Below, one piece after another: positions 36,760 through 44,743 of a stretch of DNA of 64,000 nucleotides. Both the position numbers and the translations under genes were made by a program. The stretch comes from Acidimicrobium ferrooxidans DSM 10331. GTDB lineage: Bacteria > Actinomycetota > Acidimicrobiia > Acidimicrobiales > Acidimicrobiaceae. Below the pieces are notes generated by a model, which ran no database searches, was not told where the DNA came from, and saw only the letters and a program-made list of their open reading frames with translations. Positions within the stretch are counted from its first letter, which is position 1. Every line of letters starts with the position of its first letter. The stretch covers positions 1,988,001-2,052,000 of the forward strand of contig NC_013124.1 of assembly GCF_000023265.1 (NCBI RefSeq), given 5' to 3'.

Positions 36760-36796
36760 GCCATCAAAGCTAGCACAACGCCAGTCTTACTGGCAA
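36760..36796 (-). promoter_or_regulatory. Promoter with overlapping palindromic operator for the oxyanion ABC operon
   Basis: On the minus strand TTGCCA (plus 36791-36796) and TAGCTT (plus 36767-36772) are separated by 18 bases, a good housekeeping promoter, and the -10 ends 7 bases before the start codon. A perfect palindrome GCCAGT-AAG-ACTGGC (plus 36780-36794) fills most of the spacer and part of the -35. A bound repressor would block polymerase. The likely ligand is the XRE-type regulator at the end of the operon. Confidence 0.65.
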
Positions 36797-36846
36797 CGCG
36801 CGTCACGCCCGCGCCGTCCGCGACGCTCGGCGCGTAGACTCCCGCC

Positions 36847-38025
36847 GTGCACCCCGCAAGCGAGCGACGACGCATGATGGGCGAGACCATCTTCGCGACC
36901 ATGTCGCGCCTCGCTACCGAGCACAACGCCATCAACCTCGGGCAGGGCTTCCCCGATACGCCCGGCCCCGCACTCGCGATCGAGGCCGGCGTACGGAGCC
37001 TCCGCGCGGGCCACAACCAGTACGCACCAGCCGGAGGCGTGCCAGAGCTCCGCACGCGGGTGGCCTCGATCTGGAGCCAGCGGCTCGGGCGACCGATCGA
37101 CCCGCTGCGCGACGTCACGATCACGGTGGGCGCGACCGAAGCGATCGCTGCCGCCTGCCTCGCCTGGCTCGAGCCAGGCGATGAGGCCATCGTGCTGGAG
37201 CCTGCCTACGACGCCTACCTCTGGGCCGTACGCATGGCGGGAGCTACGCCGGTCGGGGTCGATCTCGGGTCCACGATGCGCCTCGACGCGGAGCGGCTCG
37301 AACAGGCCATCACGCCGAGGACCCGCATGCTCATCGTCAACTCGCCGCACAACCCGAGCGGTATGGTCGTCTCCGACGAGGAACTCGCGGCGATCAGCGC
37401 CGTTGCGACCCGACACGACCTGCGCGTCCTCTCCGACGAGGTCTATGAGTTCCTGGTCTACGAAGGCAGCCACCGCTCGATCGCGACCTTCGACGCGATG
37501 GCCGATCGCACCGTCGTCGTCTCCTCGGCAGCAAAGACCTTCGGCCTGACGGGGTGGAAGGTCGGGTGGGCGATCGGGCCTGCCGACCTGGTGAGCGAGG
37601 TGCGATCGCAGGCGCAGTATCTGACCTATGCCGGCGCCACCCCACTGCAGCACGCCGTGGCGGACGCGCTCGGCAATCTCGATCTCATCGTCCCCCTGGT
37701 GCGCGATCCACTCGCCCGGCAACGCGACGTGCTCGTCGACGGCCTCGCCAAGCTCGGCTTCACGCCACTCGCGACCCAAGCGGGCTACTTCGTGCTCACC
37801 GACCTCGGCCCCGTCGAGGCCGAGACCGCCACCGAAGCCGCCCTCATCCTCGCCGAGCGTGCCGGCATCGTCACCATTCCCATCGAGCCCTTCTACGTCG
37901 AGCCGGAGCGAGCGCCACTCGTGCTCCGCTGGAGCTTCGCACGCCAGGCGACGACGCTGCGTGACGCACTGGCCCAGTTGCGTCGAGCCGCCGACCGGGG
38001 TCTGCTCGCACCCAAGACGCGCTAA
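36847..38025 (+). CDS. PLP-dependent aminotransferase, class I (DapC/YbdL-like)
   Basis: Fold-type I aminotransferase of 392 residues. Visible elements are NLGQGFPDTPGP, NQYAPAGGVPELR, the PLP-phosphate region TVGATEAIAAACLAW, NSPHNPSGMVVSDEEL, the Asp/Tyr block VLSDEVYEFLVYEG and the Schiff-base lysine in SSAAKTFGLTGWKVGW. The C-terminal substrate arginine is in LVLRWSFARQ. Relatives act on N-succinyl-LL-diaminopimelate or on methionine/glutamine and aromatic amino acids, so substrate is not settled. GTG 36847 is six bases after TAGACT (36835-36840), a leaderless start. Confidence 0.88.
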   Translation: MHPASERRRMMGETIFATMSRLATEHNAINLGQGFPDTPGPALAIEAGVRSLRAGHNQYAPAGGVPELRTRVASIWSQRLGRPIDPLRDVTITVGATEAIAAACLAWLEPGDEAIVLEPAYDAYLWAVRMAGATPVGVDLGSTMRLDAERLEQAITPRTRMLIVNSPHNPSGMVVSDEELAAISAVATRHDLRVLSDEVYEFLVYEGSHRSIATFDAMADRTVVVSSAAKTFGLTGWKVGWAIGPADLVSEVRSQAQYLTYAGATPLQHAVADALGNLDLIVPLVRDPLARQRDVLVDGLAKLGFTPLATQAGYFVLTDLGPVEAETATEAALILAERAGIVTIPIEPFYVEPERAPLVLRWSFARQATTLRDALAQLRRAADRGLLAPKTR

Positions 38026-38079
38026 GGGAGCACGCGACGCCCGATCGAGCGCGAGGCTCGGCCCTCGTGGTCGAGCCGG

Positions 38080-38679
38080 CTAGCGCTCGGCGTCGCGTCG
38101 GACCACGGCGACCAGCGACGGGGCGACGTGGCCATGATCGGCACGGTCTCGAACGACCTCGAGCAGTTCGATCGACCGCTCCGGAAACTGCGAGCGGATC
38201 TCGTCCTCGCTGAGGAGCCGATCCGGATCCGGAGGACCAGCGATGCCGACCCCGTCGACGTGGTGGCCGATGATGACGAGCCGCCCTCCGGGGCTGGCGA
38301 GGCCGAAGGCGAGCGCGTGCAGTCGGCGTCGCTCCTCGGCAGGCGGATGGATGTTCGCGAGCAGCACGAGGTCGAACTGGAGGCCGAGCTGGGCAAACTC
38401 CTCGATGGTGGCGTGTTGGATCGTGACAGCCAGACCTTGCTCCTCGGCAGCGCGGGCAAGGCGCTCGAGCGCGACGTCAGCCACGTCCACCGCGGTCGTC
38501 TCGATCCCACGAGACGCGAGCCACAGCGCGTTGCGCCCTTCGCCTGCGCCGAGATCCACTGCCGATCGAGGCTGCACTCGTTCGACGATGCCCACGATCG
38601 CAGGATCCGGCTCGCCGATCCAGAGTCGATCATTCTCTCGGTAGCGAGCGTTCCAGACCTGCCGCATCGCTTCGTCCAC
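38080..38679 (-). CDS. Class I SAM-dependent methyltransferase
   Basis: A 199-residue methyltransferase. The SAM motif I is AVDLGAGEGRNALWLASRG, followed by motif II TTAVDVADVALERL and FDLVLLANIHPP. The N-terminal WNARYRENDRLWIGEPDPAI is typical of the TehB/thiopurine-type small-molecule methyltransferases. The start GTG 38679 has GGAGG five bases upstream; an ATG at 38748 lies farther upstream in a region without family match. The substrate is unknown. It converges on the aminotransferase and diverges from the nuclease pair. Confidence 0.82.
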   Translation of the reverse strand: MDEAMRQVWNARYRENDRLWIGEPDPAIVGIVERVQPRSAVDLGAGEGRNALWLASRGIETTAVDVADVALERLARAAEEQGLAVTIQHATIEEFAQLGLQFDLVLLANIHPPAEERRRLHALAFGLASPGGRLVIIGHHVDGVGIAGPPDPDRLLSEDEIRSQFPERSIELLEVVRDRADHGHVAPSLVAVVRRDAER

Positions 38680-38752
38680 GGCGCCTCCTTCGTCCGAGCC
38701 CCGGGTCGAGGCTACCGCTCCCTCGCTCCGAGCACGTGTCGCCCCCATGACC

Positions 38753-38764
38753 TACCATGAGCCC
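38753..38764 (+). promoter_or_regulatory. Leaderless -10 box of the nuclease operon
   Basis: TACCAT (38753-38758) ends six bases before GTG 38765. An in-frame ATG at 38747 lies upstream of this box and would give a message lacking a promoter at that distance, which is why the GTG is preferred. Confidence 0.45.
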
Positions 38765-39874
38765 GTGCTCATCATCCACACCTCCGACTGGCAGATCGGC
38801 ATGCCAGCTCGGACCATGACCGAGGAGGCTCGCCACCGCTTCCGCCACGATCGTGTCGACGCCGCCGAGCGTCTCCTCGCCGAGGCGAGCTCGCGTGGCG
38901 CGTGTTGCGTCATCGTGGCGGGCGACCTCTTCGACGACAACACGCTGTCGGAGGACCAGATCCAACGCACGCTCGGCGTGATCGCGCGCCAGCAGCTCCC
39001 TATCGTTGCCCTCCCTGGGAACCATGACGCCCTCGAGCCGCACGCCATCCTCGCCCGCGACGATCTCCCCGACCAGCTGATCGTGCTCGACTCTTGGGAG
39101 CCGCGCACCGTCGTTCCAGGACTCGAGGTGGTCGGCGCCCCGTGGCGCTCGCGCATCCCGGGGCGCAACCCCGCCTGGGACACGGTCCGCGCCCTCGAGT
39201 CCTACGGTCCGCCACCCGCCGGGACGGTTCGGGTCCTCGTCGCGCACGGTCAGTGGGAGCGCTACGACAGCGTGACCACCCATTCGACGCTCCCCGCCGA
39301 TGAGATCGTGGCCGCCCTCGACACGGGGCTCATCCACTACGTCGCCCTCGGCGATCATCACTCCTACCAGATCTTCGTCGGTGGACGCGTCGCCTTCAGC
39401 GGAACCCATGAGGTCACCGCCGCAGATGAGCGCGACCCAGGCTGGGCACTTGCGGTGACCCTGGAGCCGTCGCACCCGCCAGCGATCGAGCGAATCCGCG
39501 TGGGGAGATGGCGCATCCTCACGCTCGCGGAGACGGTCACCAGCGCCGACGACGTCGCGGCGATCGCCGGTCGGCTTCGCACGCTGGAGGATCCGGCACG
39601 CTGCGTCGTCCGCCTCCACCTCGACGGCACGCTCCCTCTCGCGGCCCGTCTCACCCTGGAGCAGAACCTCGAGGCAGCCGCTGCCGCCCTGGCCGGCTTC
39701 GAGCTCGACGTCGAGCGGGTCGCGAGCCTGTCGGATGCCAGCATCCCGGCCGACTTTCACCTTCGAGGGGCCGCCGCCACGGCCTTCGAACGCCTCCTCG
39801 ACGACCCCGACCCCGTCTCACAGGCAGCGCTGCGGCTGCTCGCGCGACTCGCCCTCGAGGGGAACGAACGATGA
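38765..39874 (+). CDS. SbcD/Mre11-like metallophosphoesterase nuclease subunit
   Basis: A 369-residue calcineurin-type phosphoesterase. Metal-binding motifs are HTSDWQIG at the N-terminus, VIVAGDLFDDN, LPGNHDALE, VLVAHGQWE and ALGDHHSYQ, in the order of SbcD/Mre11 nucleases. It forms the nuclease half of a pair with the following ATPase, whose ATG overlaps its stop codon. The C-terminal 120 residues carry a capping-like region. The start is GTG 38765. Confidence 0.88.
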   Translation: MLIIHTSDWQIGMPARTMTEEARHRFRHDRVDAAERLLAEASSRGACCVIVAGDLFDDNTLSEDQIQRTLGVIARQQLPIVALPGNHDALEPHAILARDDLPDQLIVLDSWEPRTVVPGLEVVGAPWRSRIPGRNPAWDTVRALESYGPPPAGTVRVLVAHGQWERYDSVTTHSTLPADEIVAALDTGLIHYVALGDHHSYQIFVGGRVAFSGTHEVTAADERDPGWALAVTLEPSHPPAIERIRVGRWRILTLAETVTSADDVAAIAGRLRTLEDPARCVVRLHLDGTLPLAARLTLEQNLEAAAAALAGFELDVERVASLSDASIPADFHLRGAAATAFERLLDDPDPVSQAALRLLARLALEGNER

Positions 39875-42711
39875 TGCGTCTCGTCCGCCTCCGTATCGGC
39901 GAGGCCCGCCACCTCCGGGGCCTCGAGCTCACGTTGCGAAGTCCGGGGCTCACCATCATCCACGGCCCCAACGAGGCGGGGAAGTCGACCATCGTCGCGT
40001 GCCTGCGGCTGCTGCTCGCGACCCCCTCCACGTCACGTCACCGCGAGGTGCAAGCGCTGGCCGGCCCGTCTGGCGGGGTCGAGGTTGGTGCCGTCTTTGC
40101 GCTCGACGACACCACGGTCGAGCTCACGAAGCGCTGGCTCACCCGACCTCTCACACAGCTCGTCATCGCCGGCGCAGGACAGCTCGATGGACGAGAAGCC
40201 GAGACGCGCTTCGCCGAATTGCTGACGACTGCGGGACTTGGCGAGGGTGCTGGCGATCCGCTCGTGAGCACCCTCATCGACAACGGAGCGGGAACTACGC
40301 ACCTCGCCGCGAGCAGGATCGTGGCCGAAGCCCTGGAGCGACGAAGTGGCGAGGAGGCCTTGGTCGATCCCGGGCTGCTTGCCCGGGCTCGCACCGAGCT
40401 TGCCCGCTACGAGACGCCCGGACGCTCCCAGCCAACCGGGGACCTCCGCCAAGCCCGCGACGAACTCGACCGCACCGAGGCCGCCTACCTGGTTGCCACC
40501 GCAGACGTCAACGCCGTGGCTGAGGCGCGCCGGGACCTCGAGACGATCGCCGAGCAGCTGGCGACACTCCCCGACGACGAGGCTCGCCTCAAGGCCGAAC
40601 AGGACGAACGTCTCCGACGCCGCGCGGAGCTCGAGGGCCTCGACGTCGAGGTCGAGCGATCGTCGCGCCGAGTCGCCGACCTCTCCGATGCGATCGCGCG
40701 AGAGCTCGAGGCCCTCGAACGTCAGCGTGAACTCGCGAGCGCGCTCGCACGCTCGCGAGAACGCATCGAACAGCTCGATCGCGACCTCGAGGAGCGGCGC
40801 GAGCAGCTCACGCGGGTGCAGGCGCAACTCGGTGCTTCGCACGACGGCCTCGACCAAGCTCGACGTGAGCTCGGTGAGCTCCGCGAGACCCAGGCGCGCG
40901 CCAGGGAGCGCGAAGCGCTGGCCAGCGTCGCTGCAGGCGCCGAACGTCTGAGCGCCCAGGTTGCGAGAGCAGTGGAGCTCCGCAATCGCGTCGCCGCCCT
41001 CGAGATCGCTCCACCGCGCAGGCTCGATGACGCACTGGTGGCGAGCCTCCAGGAGGCCGAGGCCAGGCTCTTGGCCACGCGAACCGTCTTCGAGACCGTC
41101 GGACCCAGCCTCACCATCAGGAGCGAGCGGTCGGTCGAGGTCGTCGTGAACGGGGACCTCCAACGGCTCGAGCCGGCCCACGCGATGGTGCGACCGATCG
41201 ACGAGCGTATCATCGTGTCGCTCGGGGACGTCACCATGGAGATCTCGCCCGGCTCGGCGGTCAGCGAACTCGAGGAGCTCGCCGCCGAACGCACCCGACT
41301 CCTCGCAAGTCTCGGTGTCGCGAGCCTCGACGAGGCGCGCGCCCTCCTCGAGAAGGCTGCCCAGTACGACCACGAACTGGACCAGCTGCGACGCGAGCTC
41401 GCGAACCTCGCTCCCGACGGCATCGAGCCCCTCGACGACGAGGCGACTCGCGCCCGTGCTGCAGCCTCGAGACTCGACGACGCCCCCGAGCTCGCACCCA
41501 GCGACGAGCTCGAGCGACGAGTCAGGGCCCTGAGCGATCACGTCGAGGCGCTCGAGGCCGCTGCGGAGGAGGCACAAGTCGCCGAACGCCGGTACCACGA
41601 GGACCTCGAACAGCTCGTCGGCGCACGCGAGCGTGAGGCCCTGCAACTCGAACAAGCAGAGCGCGACCTTGCCGCAGAGCCAGCCGAGAGCGATCGCGTC
41701 GCGCGCATCGAGGACCTCGAGCGCGAACTCGAGACGGAGCGCCATCGGCACCGCGAACTCACCGACGCCATCGAGACCCGGAACCATCTCGACGAGGAGC
41801 TGGAAGTCCTCGCCACCGAGCTTGGGGGCCTCTCGAACCGAAGAGCCGAGCTCACCACCCAACGACGCCTCCTCGAGGAGCGCCTCGAGCGCGCCACAGG
41901 ACTCGCCGACCGCGTCGTCAACCTCGAGGAGCGCCTCGAAGGGCTTCGTCGACGAGTCGCCGTGCTCGAGGGCCAGCGCGCGGCCGCACGACGGCTTGTC
42001 GAGGTCTTGGAGGAAGAACAGCGGCGTGCGCGGGAGCGAACCGAAGCTCCGTATCGACAGCTCGTGGAACGCATCCTCACCGCCACGCTCGGCGAGCGCG
42101 TGGAGGTGATCCTCGACGAACACCTCGGCGTCGAGAGTCTGCGACGGCCGACGAGCTCGCGGACGGCGCTTGCGACGACGCCGATCGCCGCGCTGTCGGC
42201 AGGAACCCGCGAGCAAGTGGAGCTCGCCTGTCGGTTCGCAGCGACCCAGCTCACTGGCGCCGTGCCCATCGTGCTCGACGACGCGCTCGGCTACTCGGAT
42301 ACCACGAGGACGCGCATGCTCGTCGCACAGCTCACCGCACTCGCGACCGACGCCCAAGCCATCGTCCTCACGGCCCACCCCGAACGCTACCTCGGTGCGA
42401 GCGATGCGGAACGCATCGATCTCGCGCGTAGCACCGAGTCCTCTTCGGACACCGCGCGTGGCACGTCGCCACCTCCGACCGGAGCGGCCTCAGAGGCGTC
42501 GCTCGAGGACGCGGTGCGCTCAGTTCTCGGCGACGCCGGTGGACCGCTCAACCGGAACGACATCGCATCCCGGCTGGATGCAGACCCAGATGCCGTCGCA
42601 CGGGCCATCCGGACGCTCCGCGATGCCGGTGTGATCGAGCAGATCGGACAACGGCGAGGGGCCCGTTACCGCTTGTGCGAGCGTGATCGGACAGACCCGC
42701 ACGCCACCTGA
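39871..42711 (+). CDS. SbcC/Rad50-like coiled-coil ATPase with beta insert and C-terminal winged helix
   Basis: A 946-residue partner of the nuclease. The N-terminal lobe has Walker A GPNEAGKST at residues 32-40. Two long coiled coils (about 195-405 and 465-745, rich in ERLEEL-type heptads) flank a segment at about 408-462 (LTIRSERSVEVVVNGDL to TMEISPGSAV) that is beta-rich and lacks the CxxC zinc hook of Rad50/SbcC. The C-lobe has the signature LSAGTREQVELACRFA and Walker B PIVLDDALGYSD. Residues about 878-940 (LEDAVRSVLGDAGGPLNRNDIASRLDA onward) look like a winged-helix domain. It probably acts in DNA-end processing. The overlap with the previous stop (ATGA) supports coupling. Confidence 0.85.
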   Translation: MMRLVRLRIGEARHLRGLELTLRSPGLTIIHGPNEAGKSTIVACLRLLLATPSTSRHREVQALAGPSGGVEVGAVFALDDTTVELTKRWLTRPLTQLVIAGAGQLDGREAETRFAELLTTAGLGEGAGDPLVSTLIDNGAGTTHLAASRIVAEALERRSGEEALVDPGLLARARTELARYETPGRSQPTGDLRQARDELDRTEAAYLVATADVNAVAEARRDLETIAEQLATLPDDEARLKAEQDERLRRRAELEGLDVEVERSSRRVADLSDAIARELEALERQRELASALARSRERIEQLDRDLEERREQLTRVQAQLGASHDGLDQARRELGELRETQARAREREALASVAAGAERLSAQVARAVELRNRVAALEIAPPRRLDDALVASLQEAEARLLATRTVFETVGPSLTIRSERSVEVVVNGDLQRLEPAHAMVRPIDERIIVSLGDVTMEISPGSAVSELEELAAERTRLLASLGVASLDEARALLEKAAQYDHELDQLRRELANLAPDGIEPLDDEATRARAAASRLDDAPELAPSDELERRVRALSDHVEALEAAAEEAQVAERRYHEDLEQLVGAREREALQLEQAERDLAAEPAESDRVARIEDLERELETERHRHRELTDAIETRNHLDEELEVLATELGGLSNRRAELTTQRRLLEERLERATGLADRVVNLEERLEGLRRRVAVLEGQRAAARRLVEVLEEEQRRARERTEAPYRQLVERILTATLGERVEVILDEHLGVESLRRPTSSRTALATTPIAALSAGTREQVELACRFAATQLTGAVPIVLDDALGYSDTTRTRMLVAQLTALATDAQAIVLTAHPERYLGASDAERIDLARSTESSSDTARGTSPPPTGAASEASLEDAVRSVLGDAGGPLNRNDIASRLDADPDAVARAIRTLRDAGVIEQIGQRRGARYRLCERDRTDPHAT

Positions 42712-43297
42712 TCCTCGCAACGTGGAGCCGCGCCGGAGCGCGAACACGCCAATGGCCCTGATCGCATCGGCGGAGCTGCAACCTCGCCCACGGTGGCTGA
42801 AGCGCTCCAGCGACCCAGCGCGAGGTGAGCGCGCTTGGCATGCCAATGCTGAAGCCGGCGAGGATCTCTCCATGAGCGAGGCACGACGACCGCTCCTCTC
42901 CGGATGACATGAAGAGAACGGTGCCCATCCCGCCTCGCGCGAGCGCCGTCGCCAAGGGCCGCTGCCCGTCGCTGCGGTGGCGCCAGCGAGCCGAACGCGA
43001 ACAGCATGAGTGCACGGGAGAGCCCAAAGGGAGCCGATCATCAGCCCGGACACGCTTCTCCTGCGAGCCACCAGCCTGCTGGTCCGCGCCATGCAACCTC
43101 GGCGACACAGCCCGCAAGCCGTCGGCCAACAGCGCCACGCCCACGCTCGGGCGAATGACGAAGCAGTGCACGGCAACGACTCGAGGACAGGCTCCGCACG
43201 GGCACTCACGACTCCAGATCTACTGGGTCGCCACCAGCGAGCTTGGTTGAGGGCTGCGGGGCGGGGGGCTCCTCGTGTCCTCACGACCCGCCTGCCC
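42712..43297 (-). pseudogene. 586-base region with possible remnants of a membrane-protein gene
   Basis: No intact gene. On the minus strand several hydrophobic or protein-like fragments occur in different frames, in order: HCFVIRPSVGVALLADGLRA, RSVSGLMIGSLWAL, LMLFAFGSLA, LATALARGGMGTVLF, and GEILAGFSIGMPSALTSRWVAG. Their order and character resemble a transporter-like membrane protein broken by multiple frameshifts. The family is not identifiable with confidence. No repeat or insertion element was seen. Confidence 0.3.
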
Positions 43298-44554
43298 CTA
43301 CGACTCGAGCGCCTCCCGAATGGTGTTCGTGGCCTCGCGTGCTCGGTTCTCGGCCGCCACGGTGAGGTCCGCGTGGCGATACCAGACCTCGTTCGCACCC
43401 TCGCGCCAGGTCACCGTCGGGGTCTCGAGGAGCTCGGGGTCGACGTTGGCGGCGTTCGCCTGGACGAAGTCCACGAGGGAGTCGATGAGGGTGTCGGCGA
43501 GGTAGTGGGGTTGCAGACCGAGGTCGAGCAGGGCCGAGTGACGGGCGTTGTAGTAGTGCTCTTCCTTCTCGATGCGTGGGTTGTCGAGGTGGACGATGGT
43601 GGGCTCGAGGCCTCGGCGTCCCAGGACGCCTGCCACGGTCTCGGCGAGCTCGTTCAGGGTGAACTGCTCGGTGAACTGGTTGAAGACACGGAACTCACCA
43701 GGGGCGGCCGGGTGCTCGAGGGCCAGGGTGATGCAGGCCATGGTGTCGCGGATGTCGAGGTAGCCACGGGTCTGGCCGCCACGGCCGTAGACGGTGATGG
43801 GGTAGCCGAGGGACCCTTGGATCACGAAGCGGTTGAGGGCGGTGCCCCAGACCGAGTCGTAGTCGAAGCGGGTCGCAAGGCGCGGGTCGAGCACCGTCTC
43901 GTCGGTGGCGACGCCGTAGACGACGCCCTGGTTCAAGTCGGTGGCGCGGAAGTTCCACACCCGCGTCGTGAAGTGGATGTTGTAGGAGTCGGCCACCTTG
44001 GAGAGGTGGTAGAAGCTGTGCGGCAGCTTCGGGTAGGGCAAGGTGTCGCTGCGGCCGTTGTGGGTGATGGTGAGGTAACCCTCTTCGATGTCGATGTTCG
44101 GGGTTCCGTACTCACCCATGGAACCGAGCTTGACGAGGTGGATCTCGGGGTTGACCTCGCGCATGGCAAAGAGGATGTTGAGGTTGCCCACGATGTTGTT
44201 GACCTGAGTGCGCACCGCGTGGTCGCGCGAGATCATCGAGTAGGGGGCGCTGCGCTGCTCGCCGAAGTGCACGAGGGCCTCTGGGTCGTGGGCGCGCATG
44301 GTCTCGAGGACGAAGTCGTAGTCGCAGATGTCGCCTTCGGCGATGCGGATGGGGGCACCCTTGCCGAGGGCGTTCCAGGTCTCGACGCGCTCGGTGAACG
44401 AGGCGATCTCGTTCAGGGGACGGGTACCGCCTTCTGCGTCCCAACGGCGACGGGCACCGTTGTCGATGGCGAGCACGTCGTGACCTTGGGCCGCGAGGTG
44501 CAGCGCCATCGGCCACCCGATGTAGCCGTCCGCGCCGTAGACGATGATGCGCAT
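43298..44554 (-). CDS. UDP-sulfoquinovose synthase-like NAD-dependent epimerase
   Basis: A 418-residue extended short-chain dehydrogenase of the SQD1 family, which converts UDP-glucose and sulfite to UDP-sulfoquinovose. The NAD-binding motif is VYGADGYIGWPMALHL, the SQD1-specific DNGARRRWDAEGGTRPL follows, and the catalytic YxxxK is in SFYHLSKVADSYN. FGEQRSAPYSM and VKLGSMGEYGTPNIDIEEG are hallmark family blocks. No sulfolipid synthase gene is adjacent, so the sulfosugar may go to a lipid or to surface glycans. The start is ATG 44554 with GGGAGG upstream; a TAAACT -10 box lies at plus 44622-44627. Confidence 0.9.
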   Translation of the reverse strand: MRIIVYGADGYIGWPMALHLAAQGHDVLAIDNGARRRWDAEGGTRPLNEIASFTERVETWNALGKGAPIRIAEGDICDYDFVLETMRAHDPEALVHFGEQRSAPYSMISRDHAVRTQVNNIVGNLNILFAMREVNPEIHLVKLGSMGEYGTPNIDIEEGYLTITHNGRSDTLPYPKLPHSFYHLSKVADSYNIHFTTRVWNFRATDLNQGVVYGVATDETVLDPRLATRFDYDSVWGTALNRFVIQGSLGYPITVYGRGGQTRGYLDIRDTMACITLALEHPAAPGEFRVFNQFTEQFTLNELAETVAGVLGRRGLEPTIVHLDNPRIEKEEHYYNARHSALLDLGLQPHYLADTLIDSLVDFVQANAANVDPELLETPTVTWREGANEVWYRHADLTVAAENRAREATNTIREALES

Positions 44555-44581
44555 GGTGGTGGTCCTCCCTTGAGCGATCGT

Positions 44582-44612
44582 CATTCGTTCGTGTCCAAGG
44601 CCCGAACGAATG
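44582..44612 (-). repeat. 10-bp perfect inverted repeat in the leader of the Sqd1-like gene
   Basis: CATTCGTTCG (44582-44591) and CGAACGAATG (44603-44612) are perfect inverted arms separated by 11 bases. The pair begins about ten bases downstream of the TAAACT -10 box and ends 27 bases before the ATG. It may be an operator over the transcription start or a hairpin at the 5' end of the mRNA. Confidence 0.6.
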
Positions 44613-44678
44613 CGGAACATCAGTTTACGAAGCCAACGAGGCCGAGGCGCCGCGTAGATGTGAGCGGTTGATCAGGGC

Positions 44679-44713
44679 CGCTTCCTCGTGCGACCGAGTC
44701 GCACGAGGAAGCG
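44679..44713. repeat. 16-bp perfect inverted repeat with 3-base loop
   Basis: CGCTTCCTCGTGCGAC (44679-44694) is followed by CGA and then its exact reverse complement (44698-44713). It lies between the divergent Sqd1-like and peptidase S51-like genes, so it is not an ordinary terminator of either. No T-run follows on either strand. It could be a symmetric operator, or a stable hairpin in the leader of the gene at 44744. Confidence 0.75.
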
Positions 44714-44743
44714 TGTGAGTGTCGACGGTGTTGGTACGCCATC

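Noticed and set aside
40033-42378. A 781-residue minus-strand open frame opposite the SbcC-like gene
   Set aside because: Leu/Val/Glu-rich mirror of coiled-coil coding sequence with no start context or motif.
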